From contig OX381714.1 of the NCBI GenBank assembly GCA_947462335.1, positions 38,971,360 to 39,035,359 of the forward strand: a stretch of DNA of 64,000 nucleotides. Direction: 5' to 3'. Positions 38,345-52,383 of this stretch are shown here, one piece after another. Position numbers and translations under genes: made by a program. The stretch comes from Harmothoe impar (lineage: Eukaryota; Annelida; Polychaeta; Phyllodocida; Polynoidae). Position 1 is the stretch's first letter. Each line of letters starts with the position of its first letter. The notes under the pieces were generated by a model. The model saw only the letters and a list, made by a program, of their open reading frames with translations. It made no database searches and had not been told where the DNA came from.

Positions 38345-39290
38345 TACACTGTAAAAATATTCCGTTGAATATACGGAGAATCAGTGTAAAATTTAACGGT
38401 GATTCATCATAACATATGATTACGGTGAGGCAATGTAAAATCAATCAATTTTACTTTGAATATCCGTAATCCAATACAGTGAAACACCGTTTATTTTTAC
38501 AGTGAAACACAGTTTATTTTACGGTGAAGCTACGTTTAATTGATTTCAGTTTTATCACACCAGGTGGCAGTTTGGTTCATGAAGAGATTTTCTTGGATGC
38601 TAGGAACACCATTTTTGTGGTGATAAGAAATATATATACAGATACAGCTGTAATGTTTGCTCTGTAGCCATCCTAGAGTGACTTCTGCTCATGGACTGGT
38701 ATTACAAAGTGTCATGAAGCATTCTATAAGGCTTTCATAGACTAATTCCTAATGATTAAGTCTGAAGTCTTGACACTAAGATGATATTGCTGATTGGAAC
38801 CAAATTGGGTTTGGAACCATATTGAGCATGAAGTTAGGTATAGGGGGATAAATGAACTGAATAACACTGGGACAAATCAGTTAAATTAGACAAAATACCA
38901 TTACACTTTTTGTTTAGGCACTGAATCAGAATACAGTGATGTTTTGTATTCTGTTAAAATAATGGTGATTCACAGTTCCGTAGAAATGACGGTGACTTTG
39001 GGAAAAACGGTGACCGTGACAATAACGGTGAAAGTCCGGCACCCAGTGTTGCCAGTGAATCACCGTTTTTTTAACGATACTGAGGATCACTGTTAAAAAA
39101 TAACGGTACTGAGGATCACTGTTAAAAAAATTTATAACGGAGATTTCTTGTTTAAAAATAGCGGTGACAGTTCCGTAAAAATAACGGTGACTTAGGAAAA
39201 AGCGGTGCCCGTAAAAATAACAGTGAAAGTCCGGCACCCAGTGTTGCCAGTGAATCTCCGTTATTTTAACAGAACTTTTTTTACAGTGTA
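38345..39290. mobile_element. 0.95-kb element with TACACTGTAAAAA termini
   Basis: TACACTGTAAAAATATTCCG at left, TTTTTTTACAGTGTA at right. Interior is built of repeated AACGGTGA units and a duplicated segment containing GTCCGGCACCCAGTGTTGCC (near 39,035 and 39,225). A CTCF-like ACACCAGGTGGCAG is at 38,557. No transposase frame. Confidence 0.75.
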
Positions 39291-39294
39291 GTTA

Positions 39295-41840
39295 TTTCCA
39301 TTAACTCATGTTCAAGAAGCAATTCACTTGAAACTAACCTGAATGTTTTTACCTGGAGATATCTCAATCTAAGTATCCTGACACAGACAATAATCACCAA
39401 TTTACCCCCTCCCCCTTCCATTTCCACAAGCCTTGATTGTCACAGCCATTGGTTTGTACCTCTGACATCCCCAGACCAAAGAATGTTATGAACCTCTCAT
39501 ATAGTGAATGCAGAGCCACTCTTCAGCTCTCCAACCCTCTCCACCCTCTCCCCACACCATAAAACTAGTATCCACCACTCACCCTGATGGGCTGCCCCTC
39601 CAGTGAGCTTTGACTAAGCCGTCTTGGATCATTACCTGGGGATCTAAGCACTGACCAGGTGCAGTAATGGGGGCTCAGGTGTGGCTAAGGACACCCTCAG
39701 CCCCATCTGTGTCCAGCCTTTAGGTGTAAGCCCAGCTTGTCTTTAATGCCACCCTACCTACTTTGTATACCCACTGACCCTGGAGGGGGACAGCTGAAGG
39801 CATACATACATACTGGAGGCCCTACAACATGGAGGAATTGGCATGGAGGTGCTAAGGCTGATAATTATATCGAATGGCTACTTTGTTTTACAACCTTGAC
39901 ACAGTTTCGTTAGATTTTGTGCAATTGGTCCAACTGAGCATACTTAGTAGCCCACCACCAGGTTTATGATCGAGGCAAACATGACACTCCCTCCTCCTGG
40001 CTTCCTCCTTGGTTGGTGACCCTTCGCTGGACAGGTAATTAAAATAGATATTGTTATTTCACGATGCAAAGGAAAGTCACAATTTCCATTAAAGCAAGCA
40101 ACCCCTATATCTCGATTCCCGCCCGATCTCCCGTGAATCCCTCTTTTTACTAGTGTCTTTCTACATTAATACCAGCAAGGCTATTGGTTGATATAGCGTT
40201 TGTCCTCTGTTTCAAATCTGCGAAAATCTACTCATCGATGCATTATCATATCATATAGATAAATGAATAGATTACATAGTTCAGTAGTTAACCTAGATGT
40301 GCATACTATTTGTATTTTATGCTAATTTGGCCTGGTGACTCAGTGGGTGGTAAAGGGTAGAGACCCACCTGAGAGGCAGTTATGGTTACAGGTGTATACA
40401 AGGTAGCATCCCTACCCTGCTCAGGTGAGTCATCATTACCCCCTGCTGAGCCAGACCCCCCATGAACTCTTCTCTCAGGCTGGATCCTTGGAGCAGGCAC
40501 CTTGATGCTGGCCTCACCTGACAAAGATCCAATAGTGATCCTTAGCTCACCTGGATCCAGACGGGAGTCTGACCTCCTCTATAGACAATTGCCCAATAAG
40601 CTCTGAATGCGTTTTTGCTCTTCTAATGCCCAACATTATACATATTAAATATTTAATTTTAATTTAAATTTTAACATTTCTGCAGTTGTGATATGATATT
40701 GATATAAAATATAGAAAAATATACCAGACTTATAAATACATACCATCAGGCTGGTCAGACAGAAGGTAATAGGAGTTTATCCATTTTTATCTCTATCTAC
40801 TCATGATAAATATCTCTTGGTATCTGTATCAGGTCATTGTTTGGGGATTTGTTGCCATTAAAAAAGGCTCTCATGCATTGACATGTTTATCAGGCATGTT
40901 GTATCTATGGTTTTATCAATGAGATATCATGATAGCAGTTAGACAGTGTTACATTGTACAGTTATCTAGTCATATCAACACAGATCCCTTATTGGGAGCC
41001 ATGGCGAGATCTACTAATATGGAATTAATGGCACTGGATATTATGACCATCATCATAATGAAGAGATTGGGGATAAATTAGACAAATTATAATATCTAAT
41101 TGAATTAGTTACAATTGCCAGTCTGCTTTTTCAGCTGACCTTTCTTCTTAAAGAACCTGTGATACGATCTTTACATTTTCTATTGGCCCATTCATCCCGT
41201 GGATCATACTCAGCCTGTACAGTTGCCATACATAAGAGGGTGGGTATAGTATCATATCCTCGTTCTATCGATGTAAAAATGACCTTCAAGTCCCTTATAG
41301 CACTTTAATTGTTACGCTCATAAATTATGCTTCTTTTTTTACTAATGGAAGTGGCAGTGAGTGTTTCCCCCTCTCAGGATAACATTGACACACTCATGGA
41401 TTACCACTCCTTTTACTATCTCTGACATCCACAGATTAGAAACACTATCTATAGTACAAGTTCCTACCACTATCACATGCCCCACAACAGTAGCCCGGTA
41501 TGTAGTAGCAGGTAGGCCATTACCCACTGGAGTAACATGCTGGGCCACAGATTAAGCACTGATTACCATATCAGGGTCACAACCCTGGAGCATGATTTGT
41601 ATTGTACTTGACACAGTTCCTCCATGCCAGAAGCTCCAACCTGGACAAAAAAAGGAATAAGGCATGAGGTGCCACACTCACAGAACTATGTCGGTTCGTT
41701 CCTGCAATATTCTCCTTTTTTCAAAAGGGCAGTGAAGCATTCTATTGCCTCTTGCCACCGCTTTCCTAAACGATAACATTTTCTGGTTTTTTTTTTTTTT
41801 TGTATTGTTTTTTTTTTTGGGGGGGGGGGGGGGGGGTCTG
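39295..41840. other. Intergenic; no feature recognised
   Basis: No exon, RNA gene or clear repeat identified. Confidence 0.4.
41787..41836. repeat. Poly-T/poly-G tract
   Basis: T runs of about 15 and 11 followed by 18 G at 41,819-41,836. A similar T-then-G junction is at 50,270-50,299. Confidence 0.9.
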
Positions 41841-41847
41841 GGACAAT

Positions 41848-41934
41848 ATATGTGACACGATCTGCGAAAAGGGACCTTAGTGCAGGGTGTACTAAGGTCC
41901 CTTTTCCCAGTACATGTCACATATGAACAGCAAA
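41848..41934. mobile_element. Foldback hairpin
   Basis: ATATGTGACACG / CATGTCACATAT and AAAAGGGACCTTAGT / ACTAAGGTCCCTTTT pair around a short loop. Confidence 0.75.
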
Positions 41935-42609
41935 TTAGTACATAATTATTAGAGTAGTAAAACACATCACGCTATATTTTTGAATATTGAGTTTTGAGTT
42001 TTATTATGTTTTTATTGGCTAACAAGCTGTCGTCGCAAAAGATATACAGACAACGTGTACATGTGTGCGGATTAAATATCTCCAGAGGCACCGACCAGTA
42101 GTAACATACTAAGTACCTCATCAGAATCTCTACATTACCACCCGATCCACATCTCTGTATAAACCGTTGCTGGAATGGTCCATCATAATGCAACGCGTGC
42201 CATAACACGACCCAGCCTTGCACCCACCCTGGAGACATTATCGTGGTCGTGATTATGTCGCCCCTGCTACTCCTCCACGTGGGAAAGCTCCTCTCAGGTA
42301 GGGCCTGCTGGAGGAAGGGGAAGGTGGGGGAGGAGGGAAGGGGGAGGGGGTCACTGCTGCCATGAGTCATCAAGGTATCGCTCCATCCATCCATTTTCAG
42401 ACTGAACCCCAAACTCAAAAGTCGTCTGCGTTTTCGCGCCAAAAACGACTGCTTATCAATTCCGAGAAAATCCCATGAACTAAGGCTTTTGAATTTCTCT
42501 TCAAAGGCTCCTCCATTATGGATAATCTTTCTGGTGGGTTTTTCGCTGAGATGAGAGGGATTCCGATCTGAGTTGAGAGGAGCAGGATTTGATAGTGTTT
42601 TCAAAGTGT

Positions 42610-44325
42610 TACCAGTGGTTACAGCCTCCAGGCATTTTCTGTAAAAGGGTCAACCAGCTCCTCCAGGGTATGGCTGCTATGTACATGTAGAACATGGTGT
42701 TTCCCTCGGTTTAATATGCAATGTTAATGCACCCCTCCAGTGTCTCTCTAATCACCTTGTCTTGTACACATTGGTAATGCAGATAGTACTTAATATAAGC
42801 TCCTATAAATATCCATTGTTACATGGGGGCTTTGGCTGTTAGCAATAAAACAGCAGTGGGTGTGCTTGCATGTGTGGGTGTGATTTGTCATACAGGGAGG
42901 CAATGTACCACTGCATTGATCGTTGGGTCCAGGCACCCGGCCATCTTAGATGGGTTACACGTAGATTAGATAATGATTTATTAAGGGAATTTCTATTTGT
43001 TTTTTGGATGTAGTATCTACACATATGGGGTGCTGAATCTAGCTAGATTATGAAATATAATTTTGCCAGTTGTGAGTATTACCTATTCACCTCATCATTG
43101 ACAGACAATGGTATTGAACCTACAGTGAAAATAACATGTTAGATTCAGCAGTCAGTGAGAAATTGTAATAATACAATTAGAAACATAACTCCATCCTGTA
43201 TTGAACCCCTCCTTCAATAATAAATCAATTTTGAAATCCATCTGGAAATTAGAATACAGGGCCTTATAGCTGTAGTGCCCCATCTGTTTCATACAAACAT
43301 TTGCTCCTAAAACTACATGTACGTAGTTTCAATGAGATCCTGGGTGTACCTCTGACAGATACATTTAACACATGACGTGTCAATTCAGACTTAGATCTGC
43401 ATAGGGGCACACAGTGTATGGGTGGGGGTTCGATCGTTACCCACAACCTTTGCGTCTGGAGGAATTTCTACCTTAACTCTTCATAACATGACTATATCGC
43501 ACATAATATTTCCATCCAGTACATTCTACATGTTTAAGCCCCCATTGGGCAGAATTACATTGGTCAACATTTCCTTTCATCTATGTGCATTAAGCCCATA
43601 ACATTTATATAAATTTCTTATTTATATAAAGTATTCAATTTGTTTTTTAAAATAAATATTGTATTCATGTGCCAACAGGTAGGAGGGATCCAGGTAGGTG
43701 GTAGGATGAGGGTGGGTTGGTAGGCAGTAGGTGGGGGGGGGGGGGGGGCGTTGAGGGGGGAATCCATGGCAACAAAAGTGTGACTCACTCAAATCCTGAC
43801 GACGAAGAGGATGCAATAAACTTGCTACCTGTCTCATGAAAAAACTACCAGTGGTATAGGCCTACAGCATGAATAATTTATTGAGCATTTTAATGTAATC
43901 GATCTGTGATGGAAATTGACAAATTTTAAATATAGGTGACATTTAGTTCTAGTAGTATATTTAAATCAACTGTTTGATTCTCAGGGGGTATTATTACTTC
44001 TATCTGATGTCTAGAATAGATGGGTCCATGATAGAATGAGGACAAGTAGCATCATCTATACTGTAATCAATAATCAAATATTTGGATGGACATGATTTTA
44101 TGATATACAGCATCTCACCTCCATGAAGTATTCTTATGATAGCAATAGGTGTTGATATAGAATGCAAAAGATCTAAAAGTAGCTAGCTTAAATAATCCCT
44201 ACATATGATAAGTCAAATGGTAAATGAGACGGTCAAGAATGCAATGGGATCAATAGAGCAGCAGGAGATTCAAATGCCAGGTAGGAAGTGAGTGCATCTG
44301 AGGATATATAGGTGTACATGCACAC
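42610..44325. other. Intergenic; no feature recognised
   Basis: Contains a G-run near 43,733-43,748 but no recognised gene or element. Confidence 0.4.
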
Positions 44326-44326
44326 A

Positions 44327-44440
44327 TGTGTACAGGCAAGGGAAAAGGGTACTCCGAGGAAAAAGCCAACTTTGAAATTGATGTCATAAGCTTTCCAGTG
44401 ATATATTACACTAGAAGATATTATTTCTAGTTTTTGAGAA
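44327..44440 (+). repeat. 114-bp dispersed repeat, copy 2
   Basis: Nearly identical to 23,138-23,251 (about two differences). Flanks do not match, so it is a mobile or recently duplicated unit. Confidence 0.85.
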
Positions 44441-44872
44441 ATGGCTTCAGGAATATGTGTGGGCATCACCCTTTCCAAAATCCCAATAAGCTCTATGTCT
44501 CATATTTTCCAAGATATCCCTATTTAATTAGCATTATCTATGATAATTAGAAATTTATGATATATTTTCATTCTTTAAGTCATAAAATTTGATCTAGGAA
44601 TGGTAATTTAATTTTGTTTTCACCATGGCAATCCTCAGGAATCATTCTATCAATTTATGTCTTAATTTCCTCTATTTGGAATAAAAGTCATGTTTCCATG
44701 GCAACACATATCAACAAGCACACCCATTTAGGCTTTAAGACGTTCCTTTTACCTTCCAAATATAGAAGCTTTTTACCAAAAATGGAATGTTTTATGTAAT
44801 CCTATTGAATTCTCCAGAAAAAAGTACCCAAGAGGAATTTTTAGCCTAATTCTCTCATTTTAGCCCATAGTG

Positions 44873-44886
44873 GCGCCCCCTGGTGG
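44873..44886 (-). promoter_or_regulatory. CTCF-like motif
   Basis: Minus strand CCACCAGGGGGCGC is an exact CTCF core consensus match. Confidence 0.5.
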
Positions 44887-45120
44887 CTAAAATCGGAACT
44901 AATCCCGCGGGGACCATCCTTTCTGCTTGCCTGCTCACACATAGTGAATAAGTGATCCCATCTCTAGTCCGCAACACGTCGCTGTACGCAGCCCTGAACC
45001 TGCGGTCACGTGGTCCTGGATCCGCCATTAATATTAGTGAGATCCCGCTGTCACGCCATCTGGTGATCAACCTGGAAAACAGCCCTGCCCCACCTCCCAC
45101 TGCCACCCACACCAGGAGCA

Positions 45121-45355
45121 TTAACCCTTTAAGGGCTGGATAATGCTTTAATGCGCCATGCCCTTTGTCGTCATGATGCATGAATGCAGCCCTGGTGGGT
45201 ATACTCGCTAGGGCTGCATTAATGCATCACGACAACCCTATGGGGTGTGTATCAATTGCAAGCCTGTAGGGTCGCCATGATGCTTGACTCGCCATGGCTG
45301 CATCCATGTATCTATTACGACAAATGGCACAACACATTAAAGCACTATGCGACCC
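45121..45355. mobile_element. TTAACCCTTT-family element
   Basis: TTAACCCTTTAAGGGCTGGA, GTCGTCATGATGCATGAATG and CAGCCCTGGTGGGTATACTC; the right side repeats TGACTCGCCATGGCTGCATC. Confidence 0.65.
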
Positions 45356-45359
45356 TCAG

Positions 45360-48020
45360 CAGCACCACTAAACTACTCACCTTCTGCATAATGCTCACTT
45401 CATTGCCTTGGACCACCTTTGGACCATCCACCACCACCTGTGGTGGTGTCTCTTTTTCCCTGTTAATTCATCTAGTTCATTATGGCTCTGTTTTTGGAGG
45501 GTATCCAGGGACGTGCAGGATAATTTAGTAGGTCTTTTGTCAATGGTTGAGAGGTAGATGTGGCTATATATGATGTATTATTCACATGTGGGCTTGCATA
45601 GTGCTATATGCATGTGCAAAATATAACGATTCATGTATTTCTAAAGTTTCTCTGGTGTGAGCTATCTACGAGCAGTCTGGATGTCATTACAACTACCAGT
45701 ATTTATAGTTATACAGTCATGAAGAAACACACAAAGACTATCTCATCACTAGAACCACAATACACTGAGAAAAGAAAAGAGAATTATTTTCATCACAATA
45801 ATGCTTGAGAGCTTGACTTTTATTGGTATGCATGTATACTGCTAGCCCCACGGGGTGACCCCCTATTAGATCAAGGTTAAATATCATGTCAATTTTATCG
45901 GGGCCAAATGTACTTGTCCATAAACTTGGTGACTCCCTATGTCAACTGGCCATGACCCCTAACCTCCACTATTGTTAGGTACCTGAATCGTCAATATCCA
46001 TTGTAGGTGTCCCATAGATATTATATTTAGGTACATATTGGCTGAGACCCCCAGGCTGATGTCTCATTGTAGCTGTCAGGCCAGTACATGTTTCTAATCT
46101 AAGGAGGCCCTGTAGCCCTGGAACATGGCTAAACAAGTGACACCAGTATGAAATATGGTCGTTTGTCATACGTATCCATTACTGTATATTATACTTATTT
46201 CTATAGAGGTTTGTAATTGAATCCTACTTTTGTCCTATTACATGCAGTATTCGATTTTCCTTATTCTTCCACGTTCTTGGAAGTGTCTTGTGGTCAGGTT
46301 TCTGATGATTACACTTTGTAATAAAATTATATCATTATGTATATTGATGCATTATTGTGTAGATAAGATGGATGGATGAGAGGTACCAGTTACTGTATGA
46401 TTATACTTCAAAGAAGAAAAAACTCTTTGGGACTGCAGCTCCATTTGAAATCAGAAATGTTGATTGGAATAACGACGCCAGCAGCTTTTTTCATCTTAGG
46501 TGCTCTGAAATAGTATCTATACTTCCAAAGACACACAGTAAAAGTGGGCTCTGGAATGAAGCATCCATATGCAAAACATTTAAAGTTTGATACAAATTAT
46601 GGTGGACATTGAGTGGCTATCCAGATGCTATACTAGAATCAAACTTATGTTATTCTGCCACGTATATTCCCATCCACATCTTGTTGTATGTAAACCCACA
46701 AGTTTATATAGGATGGATGGATATGGCCGGACTCAATAACAGGAAAGAATAGCCTCCTGCTGCGAAATATAGATATCACTGTCCTGTTTGTTAGTATTAC
46801 CAGTGATGTGGGTATCAACACAGACCTGTGAGATAATAAGCAATGTTTTATTATAGGAACAAGGGTATTCTCATAATAATATACCACATAGAGAATACAA
46901 AGTGTGGTGTACATTTTCATTGTTATTGTATTGGGACACTAATCTGGGGAGTAATATGCATCATACCAATCACTGCTAATGATTGTGTTAAAACGGAAAT
47001 GTTGTTCGTGTATTTGCACTGCTCGAGCTCTGCACACTTGCCATAGCTTTCATTTTCCAAATTTCCAACATTATACATTTACTGTAATATAAGGAAAGGT
47101 GTGTGCATCATACTACATATATTAAAAAGAGTAACCACTGGCGACCTTCGGCAATGACATGTTCTATGGATGGAGATGAAATATAATAAGTGATAACCTA
47201 TACTTATTGGTGGCAAGGGTCTTGAAAGTCTCAAAAACGTACCCTGTATCTGTTTACAAACACCACATAGGTCTTCCTTAAATCGACCAGGCCTTTTCAG
47301 TATTCAAATACCACTGATATAGGCCTGTTTCAATAGGGGACTGTTGGCTCGTGGCAAACACCAAATCATATCGACGATAAAGAGTCGGGTCTTTACACAA
47401 GGAATAAATTCACTGTATATTCAGCGAAACGAGACCTGAATATGACCTCTTTCTGTACTGTACCATACATAGTAATGATCCAAACCCTACAACAGGTCCC
47501 TCTGACCTTGGGGTGTGGTCTATTGAAGCTATTTGAGGAGTCAGATCAAGGGAGGGGTACGAGACCCATTCTGGTTCTGTTTGTGGTTATGATTATACGT
47601 ATTCTGTATAGGCTCCAACAAATTCGCTATCTACCATCATCTATCTCCCTATTGTACTGTCTCTTCATTCTACACTGCTCAATTCAGCTTCTATACTGTG
47701 TCTGTCGGCACCAACTTCTGATCTGACATAATGCATGCCTTTTTCTCTTTTACTTCAGCCAGAAGTCACATTTTCTATTTCCTACCTCATGCTTGCCCGA
47801 TCTCTAGATAGCCACCCTTCCGTTGATGATTATTTTGTTTAATTTTTCTTCCTTCTGATCATCTCTTCCCCTTTCCTTCTCTCTTTCCCTCCTTCCGACT
47901 ATTAGTTTCTCCATCATTTAAATGAGAATTTATGCTTGGTAACTGACATGTAATGTTCAATATGGTTCCAAACTGTGGCTTGGTTGCTAGCACCGCCTAA
48001 TCCCCCTATCGCCAGACATG
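45360..48020. other. Intergenic; no feature recognised
   Basis: Small frames only, none with known motifs; a CT-rich stretch near 47,850-47,910. Confidence 0.4.
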
Positions 48021-48021
48021 C

Positions 48022-48182
48022 TGCTTGTGCGCATGCTCAGTGCATGCGCAGTGATAAGATCGTGTACCAGATAATCGACAACCCGCTGTATGCAGATTAG
48101 TCTCAGATGAAAGATGGCGGCCACGTCACGTCATGGCGATAACACAAGCATGACGTGACGGCAGTACGTCTGTGACGTCACA
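48022..48182. promoter_or_regulatory. Promoter-like block: NRF1, YY1, CRE
   Basis: TGTGCGCATGCTCAG and TGCATGCGCAG (each one mismatch from NRF1), AAGATGGCGGCC (YY1) at 48,111, CACGTCACGTCATGG and TGACGTGACGG, and a full TGACGTCA at 48,173-48,180. This combination is typical of TATA-less promoters. Direction is unknown; no exon seen nearby. Confidence 0.5.
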
Positions 48183-49229
48183 GGGTCAACATTCAAACCT
48201 AAAGCAGATACTATGACAACTCAATACATCTAGTTAGGTCTTCATTGGGCATAGAGAGAAAGGTAGACAACATTTGTGTTTACAAATCTAAGATTTAATG
48301 GCACCCCTCGATCAAATCCAAATAATTTTTCTCACTATCAGATATCCTGTGGAGATGCACACTGATTGATAGATGACATAACATCGTAGTTAATGATAAA
48401 TACCACTCTAGTAGTATTATATGTTTCCATTTGATAAAAATGTTATATATTCCCCCTTTCAACCTCGTGTAGCCGGTGCTTGAATAGTTATTGTGGTGGT
48501 ATCTATTTTAATTTTTTATCATCAGCTGATCAGTTGGCATAGATCTGTAATGATGTATTGACCTGTCCATGGCTGGGTGTGTGGTACTATACTGAGTATG
48601 GATTAGTTTTATGACATGAGCCACTATCAGTGTCTGTAATCATTGATCAACCTCAACACATCATTAATATTAGCCGATATATGAATAGATCTGCACCGGC
48701 CTGTGTACATACGTCAGACCCTTCTATTAAATTGTGTCAATTTGAGGAAAGATATACTATAGCAATGGTTATCCTTCTGGAAAAACCTAAGCAATAGTAG
48801 AGAACGGAGAATTATTTTGACAGCGCTATTGCGTTTGTCCACAAGACGAAAGAAAAAGTCTATCATATAGGAATTACTCCATGCAGTGTTTGTTCAATGG
48901 CAACACCTTTAATACCTTCATATGGGCGAACATTATAAAGAGGGGGAAATGCGTAAGTTTGTCTCTTTCGTCAGTGAGAACAACATTGCCTGACTCCTAT
49001 GCCAAGCAATGCTGCACTCTCTCCCCAAAGGCTGTCCTCTCTCTCCAGAGTCAATCCCTTGGGAGGGGTGGCAGGGGCAATGGGATAGACTTTCTCCAAA
49101 TGGAAATGGAGTCATTTTGGCCGAAGAGTGTATCTACACTCATTGGTACTAAGGCTATAGTAAGGCTTGATGATTCCCAGGACCTTTCTATCATGGGCTT
49201 CCTATGTGGAGGTTTATAAAGTGCAAGGT

Positions 49230-49620
49230 ACGATTGTAAGAATAGCAAAATGTGGGGTAGCTAGGGTACTATGGGGGAGGGTGAAGAGGCGGGGAGGGAG
49301 GGTAGGGAACCCTAAAGCACAGACACCCGGCAACCCTGGAGGAGCCAGCACACACCCAGGAGGATGCATGTTGTGTGTCTGGACCAGGGTAGAACCCTCT
49401 TCACCTCGTTTTTACCACTTGTGGCTTTCTTCAGCCCCCACCAGATTGTGCACCCCTGTTGTCAGAGGTCACGAGGGGTCAACTAGGTCACAAGATGGCC
49501 GCCTTGTTGCAGCCTCGCAATGGTGACGCCGCGCACGCGCACGGGGCGCCTGTGGTGGTGCCACCACTGGTGGTTAGGGGGCGCGCAGGTCGGTGCGGTG
49601 AGCGATAAACGGGGAGATAC
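49230..49620. promoter_or_regulatory. GC-rich CpG block
   Basis: CpG-rich (GACGCCGCGCACGCGCACGG, GGGGGCGCGCAGG) with AAGATGGCCGCC, one mismatch from YY1. Could be a promoter; frames here look fortuitous. Confidence 0.35.
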
Positions 49621-49739
49621 ATAGTTAAACAGGCGCCAGGAAAAAATGCTTCACATAACTTTGGGCCCACAGGTCTAGATACGCTTGTCCTAATCGCATG
49701 GCTTATGACCCACCTCTCATAAAGAGTAAACAAACAAGA

Positions 49740-52020
49740 AACAGAAACCCATCCAACTTTCTAATCCCCAGATGCAGGGCAGATGGATAGTGGACTCATG
49801 CGTCGACTAGCTTAGAGAGAAAGTTCATACTTAATATTGAATTACATTTATTTCATCCAAATGACATTAAAACATAGAAACGTATATTTATTTTGCAGAT
49901 AGAAAAAGAGTTGATTATTGTATACACACTAAGTGAATTTACACCTTAATTGTAAAATGTATACGGGACGAATGATGACAATGATATATTGGTATGTGAA
50001 TTTGGCTATGCAGGTAAGCATGTTTAGATAGCTACCTACACATGGGCCACAGACATGTAGAATATAAGATGCTATTATACGATTATTGCAACACAAACTA
50101 TCCCATGGTTAGTTTAATTTATCATTATACACATGGACCACCTGCCTTAATACCACGGTAACTGTTTTATGTCTGTGGCAGTCACGGGGCCCGCATACAT
50201 GCAGCCTGGGTGATTTACTGTAACCAATAAAGCAACTTGGTCTAATTGGTCAATTTTACAAACATTCCCTTTTTTTTTTTGGGGGGGGGGGGGGGGGGGC
50301 TTGTGGGTTCTGCTATTATAACTTCAAATAAGGCACACTCTGTCGCTGAGGGATGCTTTCAGGTAGGGCGTCGAAGATGTATGCAAATTGTGAAATTGGT
50401 CAAAGGCGATATTGTTAAGGGTTTGGGGAGAAAGGGTTTTGAGTACAGTTTCTTCTCTGTGATGGGATTTTAGCATTTAGCGACACTTTACATCCATTAT
50501 TAACTCATTAACTTGTTATGTAAAACATACCCATTGTATTCAGTAAGCTGTCCCATCTTTACATCTACCTATATGGGTGGTTGTGTCTTTGTTGGACAAT
50601 AAAACAATAGCAGGTGGTTTGGCAATAAAACTATTACTTTGTGGTATACCCTTATGCTGTTTCTTGTACTTTGAAAAATCAAGGTAGCACGTGTAGGGGA
50701 TTTGTATAGATGCATGGGTATAAATTACGTATAAAATCATTTGTGATGTCATGTTTAATAAACAAACAAATGTATTGCGTGCACTTGTATAAGAAGATTT
50801 GAGAATATTACCCTTACATGGTTGGTTGACACTTGAACCAGTGAAGATAGGTGACGATATATTGGCAATAGAAAATATATATACGGGATGAACTCTTAGA
50901 TGTCAGTAAACTGTTTCATATGGCTCAATCATCATTCATATTTGAAAACATCTTCATCCCACCTCACCCACAGGTATGCACATCTATTTATAAACACTCA
51001 TGGAAAACCAATATTACTATAAATAGAAAACTTGATAGTTCGGCCGTTGGCCGCCGGGGGCGCTGTGGAGCTGCTCACACCGTTGGGGGTGCATTCCAAG
51101 AGCGAACTGCAGCATTTATTTTAGTTGGCGGAGAGTATCCACTGCTCGGGTTGAGCTGCTCCTTCCTGCTCCATGAGCTGCTCCCCAGTACCTGCACGCA
51201 CATAGGCAAAACGTACACACACCTGCGTTCCTCAAAAATCTGGATTTTTTTTTTTAATCTTGTAGATCGCATATCCCTGGTTTTGGGGTGGTATGGAGGG
51301 GGGGATTGGTGTTTTCCCTTAAATTCGATGAAGGCAACAAATGAGGGGTACTAGTATTTGAAGAAATGTACGTGCTGAGAAAATTGTATCGCAGATGTTA
51401 TTTTGGAGCAATTGTGTCTAAGAAAAGAAATCCGTTTCCTAAATGTTGATAATTATGGTAATTTTTATGTTTTGAAAAAAAAGTGAATAGGGGTACCTCT
51501 TGCAAGGAGAATGGGGGATATCTCTAAAGAAGGGGAACGCAGGTGTGTGTCAGTTTCGGCCACTGAGTGCAGAACCCATGAGCTGCTCCCATGGTGGGTG
51601 AGCTGCAGGGGATTTGACAGGACCAGTCGGCTGGGGGTTGTATCAACCTGGGGGCTGATAAAACTTGAGCTTCCGAATCATTCTCTGGCCTGTATTTCTG
51701 AAAAGAGAGAAGAGTGACTTTGGTTTTAATATGGCTTTAATCTAATGCTATCATATTCCTAAACTGGGAGATAAGTTTTGCGTGTGCGTGTCGCCTATAC
51801 CTTACGGATCGGTATGGCCATACAATGGTTGCTTTAATATGTACTATGGAAATATCAGATAGCGTACATGTATACTGCATTGAGTGCACGAGTATTACTA
51901 TTAGTGATGACCATAATCCAAAAGATGAGATGTATAAGGGCACAAGAAAAAAAAAACATGTCACAGCTATAAAATTAAATGAAAGTAGGGATTTTGACAT
52001 CATTTAATTGAGCAGTTTAG
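49740..52020. other. Intergenic; poly-T/poly-G tract and GAGCTGCTC sites
   Basis: T11-G19 at 50,270-50,299. GAGCTGCTC occurs at 51,068, 51,153, 51,175 and 51,580. No exon recognised. Confidence 0.45.
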
Positions 52021-52026
52021 TGAGTT

Positions 52027-52209
52027 ACCAGGGGCGGATCCAGAAGGGGTGGTCTAGGGGGGGCACAGCCAAGAAAATTTGGTCTAGGGGGGGCACAGGC
52101 AGGGTTCTGGACCACATTTCCTATAGTTAAGAGTCGTACCAAGGACCATTTTCAGGGGGTCTAGGGGGGGCACGTGCCCCCCAGGCCACCCCCTGGATCC
52201 GCTACTGGT
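52027..52209. mobile_element. MITE, AGGGGCGGATCCAG termini
   Basis: ACCAGGGGCGGATCCAG at left; complement CTGGATCCGCTACTGGT at right with two mismatches. Interior repeats CTAGGGGGGGCAC three times. Ends of this kind are common among invertebrate non-autonomous DNA transposons. Confidence 0.8.
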
Positions 52210-52383
52210 TACTCAGGTGAGCTCACTCACCAGTTTATACCTGAGGGTATGGGGCGCACTATATGAGCTTTGGAGGAGGAGGGGAGCGATGTATATGTGC
52301 ATCCATCCATCTTGCAGCTTCGTCCTGCAACCCTAAATCAACTTAGCGGGCAGCCGGCGTCGTTAATACCCGTATGATAAGGT

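Noticed and set aside
38926..39237. 103-codon frame with internal repeat
   Set aside because: It is the duplicated body of the ACACTGTAAAA element.
41972..42604. 210-codon minus-strand frame, longest closed frame in the intergenic part
   Set aside because: No recognisable domain, signal or repeat, and no linked exons found. It could be chance; transcript data would decide.
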